This document shows positions 15,601 through 27,600 of a DNA stretch of 64,000 nt, piece by piece. Position 1 is the stretch's first letter, and each line of letters begins with the position of its first letter. Origin of the DNA: Motacilla alba alba (taxonomy: Eukaryota > Chordata > Aves > Passeriformes > Motacillidae); contig NC_052046.1 of the NCBI RefSeq assembly GCF_015832195.1, forward strand, positions 41,488,473 to 41,552,472, in the 5' to 3' direction. Position numbers and translations under genes: made by a program. The notes beneath the pieces are model-generated. The model saw only the letters and a program-made list of their open reading frames with translations. It searched no databases and was not told the origin of the DNA.

Positions 15601-18600
15601 CACAGGTCTCCCACAGAGTCACAGCCTCCTCCATCCACTTGCTCCAGCACAGGCACCTCCATGGGGTGCAGGTGGATCTCTGCATCCCCCGTGGATCCCC
15701 ATGGGCTGCAGGGGCATGCTTATAATGTATGTGCAGTATGAGGCAGATAGTGCCACTTACATGCGACAGCTCTGGGATATGTTATAAGCTACCATTTGCT
15801 CAGTCTTAACGTACACAGTCCCAAATCTGTTTTAAAATTTTGCTGTTTTCTGGAATTAGCTTCTTTGCATCTGTCTCTAAAACTCTCTAAAATCTCTTCC
15901 ATAAATTATGCTGAAATCATGTCCCAGAGCCTTTGTGCTAGCAAGACAAGGGCCTTACTTAACAATCTTCTTATCTTCCATGATGGTGGACTTTCACAGA
16001 CTCATGGAATGGTTGAGGGTGGAAGAGTCTGCTAGAAGTCTTCTGGTCCAACCCCCCAGTCAAGGCAGCTGGAGCTGGTTGCCCAATACTGTGTCCAGAC
16101 AGCTTCTCAATCTTGCCAAGGATAGAGACTCTGCAGTCTCTCTGGGCAGCCTGTGCCAGTGCTTGGTAACTGTCATAGTGAAACAGGATTTCCTGGTGCT
16201 CAGAAGGAACCTCCTGTCTTGCACTGTTTGCCCATTGTCTCTTATCCCGTCACTGGGCACCCCTGGAAAGAGCCTGGCTCTGTCCTGTTTGCACCCTCCC
16301 CTTGGGTTTTTGTGGAACTGTTGAAGAGGGATCTCTTCATATCCTTCAGAGAAGGCTCCCCCTGAGCCTTCTCTCCTGCTCCTTCAGCTTTTTGTCATAG
16401 GAGAGATGCTTCCGGCCCTTTACCATCCGTGTGACCCTTTGAGGGGCTGTCTCCAGTGCATTCAGGTCTCTCCCTACCAGGGAGCTCAGAACTGGTCAGT
16501 CCTCCAGGTGTGGCTTCATCAGTGCTGAACAAGGGGCAAGGATCCCCTCCCTTGGCCGGCTGGCAACACTTCTCCTGCTGCAGCCCAGGTCACCATTTCC
16601 TGTCTGTGCAGCCACAGCACTTTCCTGGTTCATGTTCAACTCAGAGACCACAGGGACAGCCGAGTTCTTTTCTGCAAAGCTGCTTTCCATCTGGGTGGCT
16701 TGCAGCATGCACTGGTGCCTTGGGCTGTTCTTCCCCTGGTGCAGGACTTTGCATCTCTCCATGCTGAACTTCCTGAGGTTCCCATAGCCCACTTCTCCAG
16801 CCTCTCCAGGTGCTGCTGGAGGCCAGTGTAACCTTTGGGCATCTCTGTCCTTGGGAAGCAATTCCTTCTACATCTGCCTAATCTGTAAACTTGCTGAGGT
16901 TACACTCTGCTCCATTATCTAGATCCTTTGTGGAGCAGCACAAACAACCCAATGTGAGTTCCACTCAAATCAGTTCCCAACACCGTGCCAGTAAGCGTCT
17001 GCCAGCAAAATCCTGCTCCAAGGCCTAGCTATTCATATTGCAGTCATTCACTTTTGAACAATTAAACTGTTCAGCTGTTTAAATTACCTATGAGGTAATT
17101 CATGCATGCACAGTATACTCTCTGAATACACTTATGTTAATGGACAGCCCATTAAGCCCACAAGAAATGACAGTATTTCAATTTTGATGATTTTCTTAGG
17201 CCTGTTGATTGTTTTCCACTTGATGGTGAAAACATCACAAAAACAATCCAAAAGTGGCTTTGATTTACAAACCACTTCAATGATCAAGGGCAAGATCTTG
17301 AAACGAACTGCATTAAAAAAATAGTAATACCTTTGATTCTGTAGATTCTACACATTCTGTTTCCTTGCTTCTAATATTTGAAACTGGTGACTCTGGAATC
17401 TGGCTTTCCTGTGATGAACCATCTCCAATATCTCTGGTTCTCAATTTAGCAGGTTCTGCTTCTAGTATAACATCATTGCTATCTTCAACACTGAAATAAA
17501 TAAAAGCATACAGGAACATTAGTGTACTTATAGAAAAAAAAGGTGTTTCTGCTTACAGGCAGAGGAAGTTGCACAGAAAATTTTGTGCACAAAACACAAT
17601 TTTGACACTAAACAACTACCCATGTTTCAGAGAATCTCATGAAATTTTAATAATATTTGCAGACTATGAGCTTTAAAACAACTTTTGTACTTTTGCACTG
17701 CAGTTATAAGATGATGTAAAAATCTCATCTGATTATTCTACACTGTTTGCTTTTAAGAAAATCAACTTTAATACAAACAACTGCATGCCAATGGTTTTTT
17801 CCTCTGATCTTTCATAACAATCTAGGTTGAGTCCAAAGGCAAATAACTGTCCCTTCATATATGTCTAATGAACTACTAAAGAAAACGGAAGTTTCTGGGA
17901 ATATGTATAAAATAACAAACAATTACAATACAGCTAAATACAACAAATTACCACACAAAATTCTGAAGCAGCACTCACAGTATCATAATAAATTTTTCAA
18001 TTTACCACTTTCACATTAACAAGTTTAATAAACAAGCTTTCACTTTCTTTTTAGTAAAAGTATACCCAAAACTGTACCCAAAAGCTTGGATCTCAACCAA
18101 ATTCTGCATAAATAAAATGTAAGCACCATTCCTTTTCCACAAGAATAATTTTATTGCAGATAAAAATTCCAAGCATATAGTAACTCAACTTAGCAACATT
18201 ATCAATCCGTACTTCAAGAGAAATATTAGAAGTTAGGATAAACAATGGTCTTCCTAAACACTCTTAAAAAATGAAATAACTTTGGGAAATTACTTTAGTA
18301 ATTATGTACATTAATTTTGTAAGGGCAGCCCATTAGGGCAGAGAGTATTTTGAGTATATAAATCATAAACAGCTTACTAAACACAAGGACAGTTCTCAGA
18401 AAACTGCACATTCTGTGGCAGTTAAATGGTGGTAATCATAAATAACTAAAACCATTATTAAAACTTAAAGCTAATTTTTTGTTTTGCCCAAGCTTTCCAT
18501 TATAAACATTACCTGCATAAATTGACACCATCTTCTCTCTCCATTTCCTTATCCACTGATGAACAGGCCTCTGATCTCTCTTCCTCTGTAACAGCAGTCT

Positions 18601-21600
18601 CATTTTGCTTTCCTTCAATAGCACAATCCACTTCTTCTCCACAGGTAGTATCACCATCACTGCTTGCATCATGTATCACTTTTTTCCCTGATAATTATTA
18701 AGAATTAAATCAGTTTGGACATTCTGGGAAGCACCTTGGAATTCCAGTAACCAAAACCTAGCTACAGTGAAGAAGAGATAATATAAGACTAAAATCCCAC
18801 TAGAAAAGGTTAAGTATTAAGATTTAAGAGAACTATTCTCATCTAAAACAAAGTATGTTTAGATTTAGAATGAAAGCTGATTTTAAAAAACCTTGTTCCA
18901 CAACCTCCTACAAGGCAGATCAGCAACATAAATCAAAGACCAAATTCTGACTTTAAAGTTTGCAATGACTTTCTATAAAATTTCTATTTGAAAATTTGAA
19001 AGTGAGCATTTTTGCCTCTTACTTTTATTAGAGGACTTCCTTTCTTTAGCAGTTTTTGAAGGAACAGGCACTTCTTCTGGAATATTCTCCACTTCCCGTT
19101 CAAGATCATCTTTTCTCTTCCTCTTTCTCTTCTTTTTTGCTAATGCTGGCTCTAATGTAACCTCTTCTTCTGCTTGTTCAGAAATGCCCAAAGATTCCTC
19201 ATTTTCTTTCTCAGCTGTCACACCATCTGCTTCTGTTTCTGCATCAGAAATTCCAGCTTTCTGAAGTTCATCTTGATCATTAGCAGCTTCTGTGCTGGCA
19301 GCTTTTGCTATTGAGAAAATATGGTTCTTGGTCAATAGACTGGTGGAGTACTAGGAGCCACAAAGAGCAAAGGCATTTCTACTAAAAACATTTGTGTACT
19401 CATGCATCACTGCTAATACACTGCCAGGTGTATGAGCAGAAGTGGGGAACATCAGTCACTGACTTGCCAGAAAAGCGTCAGCATTTCATACAAAACACAT
19501 TCTGTGTCAGGGACAACACTTCACCAGGGGAAAGTCAATATGGGATGTAAAGCCAATTTAGTAAATGTTACTGTGCCTGTGCTTTTTTGCACTTTATACA
19601 GTCACATTTGGATTCAGGGAAAAAGACATTGCTACTCCTATAAATAATTTGTGTATGTGTGCAGGAATAGGTGATAATGGTTACAGACTGTATGCCATAC
19701 AAAAGCAATTTTTCATCACGAAATGTGTAACAGTTGATCATTCTAGCTTGCATAAGGAAGCTGAAATATTATCTAGGTAATAATTAACTAATTATTTTCT
19801 GGGTTTAATGAGTTAAACCCCCCTATTTTTAGGACATTTTGTCTTGATGCTCTATTTAACCACCAATAACTTTTCCTTTCCTTTTTATTCATCTTAAATG
19901 AACTCATTTCTCTGTAATTAAGAACTCCAAAATGCAAGAGAAGTAGAAAAGCATACTCACATTATTTTATGCATGACATACCTTTAATCTACCACTGAAG
20001 TGTAGAAACAAGATTTCTCTACATGGTTTTAAGTCCTAATACACGAGATATTTTACTTAATCACATCCAAAACCAAGGGTATAGAAAAGCAGCAACTACT
20101 TCAATTTTAAGAGATCTTTATTCCTAGCTAACATCCTCTTTAAAAAGATGTTCACTTTTTTGTTTCACAATACCAATTACAAAAGGATAGGTCCTTGTGG
20201 AACAAACAAGTGAACAACACCACAAAATTAGCAAGAAATGTATGAAATGAAATCAGTATAACTGCTTTTAATTAAAGCACATCTGTCAAAGGTCCTTTCC
20301 CAGGTACCGAGGTAGTAAAACACCTCAGTAGTGGGTAGTGGTAGTGGTAATCAACAGTGGTAGTGGTGATCAACAGTAATTAAACGTAATCTTTATTTTG
20401 AACAGACCAGAAAGATAAAACAACTTTTACATCATTTTCTGAAAATATTCATACTGCTCAGACTCAGGAAGTCAAACTACTATCAAAGGAAAAACATAAC
20501 CCTTAAAAGAAGAGACTTTTAAATGCAAGAAAACTTTCAACACAGAAGAGTTTGCCAAAAATATTATTTTGGCCCAAAAATTCTGTAAGTGAATTCATTA
20601 GCAACTCATGGAGATATGTACTAACCGGTAAATTAGAATATCAGCACTTTGCGGAACAGCACCATTTTCACCATGGTATCATGCTTCTGCTCTGTTACTA
20701 ATTATTACCATCCTGTACATCAGTAAACTACATCTGAAAAAGTTCCACTATGAAGCTAGGATCTTCTTCTCCTGTCTACAACAGGGAAGGAAAATGTGAT
20801 GCCCTACATGATTTCTCCTCTGCTAGCAACACATTACTGACCACTGCCCTGTAATGCCATCTCAAGCACTCTTTTAAAATACCTTTTGACTTCTTCTGTG
20901 GCCTTGAAGACTTTTTTTCTTTTGGCTTCTGGCTTTTAATAGTCTTTTGCTTCCTCTTTCCCTCATCTGCTAAGACCTTCTCAAGCAGCTGGGCAAAGAA
21001 TTCAAAATCAAATGGTCGTTTTTCTCCTATCAGATTAAAGCAAAGAAATAAAACAGATTTCAAAGTTGATTATTTTTTTCAAGTTTCATCTCTGTAAAAT
21101 AATCAGGGATGCATGACAAAATACTAAAAAGCAAAGGTCATATACATTTAAACAGAGAGTTGTTGACAGTATTTTCTATATCACTTGAGCAGGGGCTGAA
21201 GGTGACATAAAGGTGACTGGAATATGGTAGTTTGGCTTTAAAAAACAAGTTAAAAAACTAAGTAGTTAAAAAAATTTAAGGACAGACAAATCATAAACTA
21301 TACCATAGTACCAAATAATGTCTCAACATACTACTGTAGGACATATGTACATCATTCAACTAAAAAAAGAAAGTGTTTAAGGAGTCTCAAAGCAGTTTAC
21401 AATAGATAAATGTGCTAGAAGTTCCCATGAATAAGAAGAATTATCTTCAGCTGAATATACAGAGAAAGCTTATATTAATCTCATTAAGCAGACATCCAGG
21501 AAAGATAGACGACAAACCTAAAGATCGTTGTTGTGAACTATGCTTGTTATGGAAACCTTAGATTCCACAGCTTCTGGATTCATCTATGAGCAAAAACTTC

Positions 21601-24600
21601 TAAGTAATTCAAACAAGGCAAAGCACAGAAAATACCATCAAAATAGATGGCTACCACTTAATGACTCATTTTAGGGTAGGCAATATTTACTTACTGAAAG
21701 CTTTGTCTATTCTCCATCCATTAGTTTTTTCCTCACGTTTGAACTTGTTCTAAAAGCAAATGCACAGTTGTGTTTATTATTAAGCAAGAAATGAAACAAT
21801 ATGTTGCACAAAATCGCAGCTCAAGCTAAGCCTTCAGTGCGACAAACCAACTACAGTGTTGAAATTCACATGCATATCTACAGAACATAAGTTTGTAACT
21901 AATTTTTAAATATAAAATCTGTTACCACAGCTTATCACCAGCAATACGTTTTTTTATTATTTTCTTCATCTTTTCCTGACTTTTAATCGGAGCAAGGTTT
22001 GAAATACCAAAGACTTTCCCAGCTGTGTACAACAAAAAAGATCACACAGAAGCCCCATACCATACAGCCATTTAGGCCTATCAGCATTCTTTAACTAAAA
22101 CAAAGTGTGTTTAAGGATGCTTGATTCAAGGAAATTCAACCAGCATTTTAATGTTTCAGACACTTACAACCTCTTGAAACAGGTATCAGAAAATAAGCAC
22201 CACTGAGGTGAAAATTCAGACCAAAATTATCAACACTAGTAGAGGAAGCACAGGACTGCAAATAAGAAAAAGTAAAGTAAAATCAGATGTTTAATTTCTT
22301 TATTGAGTGCTTTAATTTTTACCTTAATTTCTGCTCTGGCTCTGTGAGGAAACAGCCGCCCAATCAAGGAAAAGTCTGTTCCTACCATACTGATAGCTAA
22401 AAAGAACATGTCTGTTTCTATAAGGGAAAAGAAAGACAAAATTACACACACTTAAATATTTACTAAACCATCCTTCTTGCTATCAGAAATAAAAACAACT
22501 TGCAAACTTAATTTCATAAGATCAGTAACTCTGAGGTTGTCTACTGTAGCTGCAAGTCCAGGTGAGTATGTATGGAATATGTTTGTTATTTTACTTAGGT
22601 CCCTCTAATAACATTGGCTGAATGAACTATCAACAGAAAGAATTGTCTAAACTGTTAGAAAACTGCAGAATGTGAAGCGTGCTTTCTAAAGTAAAGTAAA
22701 TCAAAGCTAACCAACCCCAAATTGTCCATGGCCATTTTTATTACAGACATGAGCACAAAGAGAAAACAGAAAAACATCATGTAAATCTAGCATCTCCATG
22801 ACCAACAGGAAAAGAGTGCATTCCAAAGAGACCACAGTGAATTTTGAAGATAATTTTTCCATCTATAGTGGTAAAAAGTAATTTCCAATCATAAAAAGTC
22901 TTGCACAGTGTTTTAAACCTAGAGATAACAGTCAATTCACAGCAGGGGTAATGAAGAGCCCAACCTACCCACTCATAAGAACACAGCTGTCCACTTGCAC
23001 TGAAATACCTTAGTCCACACAGAAATACCTTACACAATCTATTCCTGCTCATGCTGGAAGAACTTACTTAAGCACCATATAGAACTCAAATATCTGTAAA
23101 CCAGAATCCAAAATTATGCTCTTGGTAAAGCAGACTAGCATTTTCTCAGCATCTAAACATCCATGGCAGAAAAAAAGCACAGGCAGCCTGCAGATTCAAA
23201 GGCTGGATTTTTTTTTAAATGCCAATTTTCAGAGTAAATACCACAGCCCTGCCTGTTGTAAGAGTGTGGAGGGTTGAGATTACATGAGATGCCATGTAAG
23301 CAGATCCATTTACCCCATTGGGAATGAAAACTCTCAAGCATAAAGCATAGGTGAAAACTATTTTCTGTGGACTCAAAGCTTGAAATCAAAAATATATTCA
23401 CCTTTATTTGACCATGGCTTTGTGTAAAAACTTTTCCTGAAGCTAGAATATGTAGTTGTAGAGCCACGCTCAAAGATGGGATCATTTTCTTCAACAACAC
23501 ATGGACCTTTTGTTCTTAGAACTTCTACAGTTAAGCTGGGAAAGAAAACACACAAGAAGACTCACCTCAAAATATTGCTAAGAAAACACATAATAGATGT
23601 TTATAAGATAGCTACTCAATTTTTTTTTCACAAGTAAGCATGTCTAGTGTGTAATTAATTTTAATAACTACACTAACACATACTTTAATGGGAGAATGCA
23701 GCAAGAAAACACTATCCTATTCACCCTCTGTAAGTAAATTTGCTTTTTCTGTTTTATAAGATATAATACAGACAGAACTAATCAAGTAGCTTAAAAAAAT
23801 TACTTTTTAACATTTGAGAAATGTTTTTTGTAAAACCATGACAGCCTGTCAATATCTTTCTACAATACTTTCAAATTCTTTTACCTTGGCATAAATTTCA
23901 TGTTAATACCTTTGGGGAACTCAGAAATTTAATGATCTGCTTTTTAAACATCATATTCTAAGCAAAGTTACTGAAAACGCTGGCAGGAGAATAAAGCAGC
24001 AACAGGCAAGATGCAAAGCTGGAGCAAATCATACTGATAACCAAAAACCAGTAAACAGATACATGTTAACTATGAGAAGCAGAAAAGTCAGCTAAACAGA
24101 AGACATTTGGAAGTTTGACAAATCTTCAGTGTTCATTCAGAGTAATAAAATATGTCATCTTCCTCTCTGCCTCCTTCCCCAAAAACATTTCTCATAAAGT
24201 ATACCACTACAAAGACGCAGACTACTGCTGCTCATATTTTGCCACATCCTTGCACTGTTTCCTAAGTCAGTGTAGCTCAGCTCACGAACATAAATACACT
24301 CATATTCAACCCTGCCCAAAGTAGTCTTCTATTTACAAGCTGAGCAGCAATGCAGTACTGCCCATGAGTCAGGGCACAGAATTTGTCACCTTTCTTCATC
24401 CAGAATGATTGAACCATCTTCTGCTACTTTCACACGAGGAACGAGAAGTGGGCCATCCTGACTCTCTTCCCCATTCTCTTCTTCCTCCTCCTCCTCTTCT
24501 TCATGATCAGGAATACTTTTCTCTTCCTGTCTACAATTTTTAAGACAGCGCACAAAAATACTGTTCAGTGTTTTGAATTGCTGCTCATTCACCAGACGTT

Positions 24601-27600
24601 CAACAATTTGATGAACCACCCAGCAATACAACACATAAAGAAATCAGTCAATATGTGAACTTTGAAACCTGCTTTTTATTCTACTGTAAAATGGAAAACT
24701 TAACGTTGAAAGCAAAATGTTCTTTAATTACCATACCAGCCAAAATTGCAATTTTTATAAATTACACTGTGATATTTGAACAGTAAAAAAATGTACATCC
24801 ACTTTTAGTATTATCACAGAAATGCAGGTTTTTTTACACCAGAAAAATTTTCGACTATATTTCACCATCAAGACTTACTCTTTCATTTGACTCAGTGCAG
24901 AGCTTCTTTCTGTTCTCTTTTCTTCTACCAATGAAGACCTAGAATGTCATAAAAGGCTAGAGATGATTGTTTGTACAGATATATTTCTTTCTTCCATGAA
25001 ACTGGCTTTTAGTGCACAATGGATAAAGAAACACAAAGCTTTTTTTTTCTTCAGTTCTTTTTATCACGTCTAGATTGAACTACACAACCACCACTGCTTA
25101 GTAAATTTTGCCCTTTTTTGTACAAGCAAGGACAAAAAAAATATTTCAAGCAGAAATCCATTGTATGGATACAGGCAACGTGAGAGCATCTTGCTTTTTA
25201 CCTCCTTGGGGACTATTCAGTGTAAAAGAAAAAAATAAGGGAAGTGATAAATAAGCATTAAGAAGCTAATAAGTAAGTGATAACAAGAAGCTAATAAGTA
25301 AGTGACAACAAGCATTAAGAAGCAAGCGATAACAGATGATACCAGAAAACTCATCTACTAGTGAAAGAACAGGACTTGGATAACTGAACTTCTATTCATG
25401 TGATTGCTTTAGGTAGTTGCAGGAAAAAGGCCCTGCTCTGCTCTGCTCTGTCTGTGGCAGTCTGTGCAGCCAGCTGTATTAGTGAAACATGTCAGTGGAG
25501 CAGCAGCAACTACAATCATCCACGCGGAGTGTAAACACCACTAGGGTCTTGCAGTGCATTTTGCACTTCAGCACCTAGAAGGAGAAATGCTTAGCTCCCT
25601 AAGTCCACTGGGTCTGGTGTGCAACTATCCCTAACAGCCACAACTAAAAATTTTACAGCAGGGAGTTGGAAAAAAAAAATTCGACTAGTCTGTATTTCTG
25701 CAGAGATAAATCAACATTAGGGACAGATTCACGTTTGTGTATTTCAAGAAGTACATTAAGCTCTATTCTCACTACTGTACTAGAATTACGCAGATGTGAA
25801 AAATAGAAGCTAGTCTAGAAGCTTTTGTTACCACTGCAACAACACTGTATCTGTGCTAATACTCCATATTGAAGTATTATAGAGGTCGAAAAGTAATTTA
25901 ACCTAGTAATTAAAAAGTTATACTTACTTCATAGGATTGTTTTCTGGCAGATAGTATATTAAGTCTCTCATGGTCATTTTAGAACGATCTGGTGGAGAAC
26001 GTCCTTCAATTACTGGAGGCCTGTGTTTCAACTTCTTCCATACAAACCAAAATGAAACAAAAGAAAACAATAAACATTTAGATTCACCCTGAAAATATTT
26101 TATATTTCACAAATTATTCCTACTTTTTTTTATTTATTAAGTACCCCATTCATGGAATTTTGTTGTTCACACACACACACACACCCCACTACCAAGAACC
26201 AAAACAAGATTATCCTTAAAGTGTCCCTTTATCAGTGAGGGCATTACAGACTCTTAAGCCACTTACACTTTCAGAAGCATTCAATACCTGGCACAAATAA
26301 GTTAAAAGTTATTCAAAATTACAGAACTCCAACAATGATTAGCTTGAAAAAATATTCCCAAAAAAATATCCCAAATCCAAGCTTCTAGCAGCACACCTCC
26401 CTGCTGTATTGAGAAACTTGCAAAATTAGAATGTTGACTAGAAAATAAAACCAGGTGTCATGCCAAAAAGACTTGTGGTCTAATCAAAGAAAAACTTAGG
26501 CAATTCCTTGTAAAATCTGTATTATTAGGGAACAAAGCGCTGCTACTACTTATAAACAGAATAAACACATAGGGAGTTATGAGGTATGAAAGATGACTAG
26601 CCATGAGCAGCTGACAATCATCAGAAAACACTACTGCAAGGAGATAATGTGTGCAGGGTGAATCAAATGTCTTGCCCTTCACAGATAAACACTGCTCAAC
26701 ACAGAGGCCTTACCATCCGCTCTTTCTTCAGCTCTTCTTTAAGCATTTCTCTTAATTTCCGAGCTTTGAGGATCCTCTCGCGGTCAGAACATGTTCGTTT
26801 GACTTTCTCAGGAGAAGGTTTCAGAAGTAGCTTTTCCTCCTGTGTTCGTGATCTTTCCTGTGTTGGTCTCTCCTTGAGAGGAGAGGGTACATTCTTCTGC
26901 AAGCTATCATCATTTTTCTGAGCAGCTACACCAACAGTTTGCTCTTTGTTCGCAGACTTTTTTAGCGGTGAAAACTGCGGCACTTGTGGCACAGGTGTTT
27001 TCTTCTCAGGAAGCATAGGAGACTTTACAGAGCTTTCAGCATTACTCTTTTCTGATGGGGAGGGATCCTTCTGAAGTGAAGCACTGCCATCAGAAGCTTG
27101 TGATGTTCGCCTCTGCGGTTTTGGTGCAGAATGCTGAGCTGACGATGGTCCGGCTCTGGGTTTGACAAGATTTGGCATGGTGGAGATACGTTTTCTTCTC
27201 TGTGTAAGCATCTCTGCAGGTTTACTAGCTCCCCCAGCGCCACTTGTATTGTCTGCCTTGTCATCACTGGAAATTTAAGAAAGTATTCTGAAGTTCTTTA
27301 CAGTGATAGATTTGTTACTCTTACTTTCAAGATGTGTTTATGGGCCAACCAATATAAACATTAGGCTACAGGAAGGCAGTTATGCACAAGAAGCCATGCT
27401 AGGACCAACATGTAGCTGGTACTTCATCATCAAATAATCAGCTCTAAGAAGTGACATATTATTTTCTAATACTAATCCCTGATCTACAAGCTTTCAACAG
27501 TAACATATTTTCACATCACACCTCTTTTTTTGGAAGGCTCTCTCCTTTTAGCTGAAAATACCAGTACCATAAAGCTTTATAAAAAATTACCCAGATAACA

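Noticed and set aside
15346..15787. 131- and 120-codon frames near arm B
   Set aside because: Lie in the LTR-like repeat; low-complexity Ser/Pro/Cys-rich, no retroviral domain.
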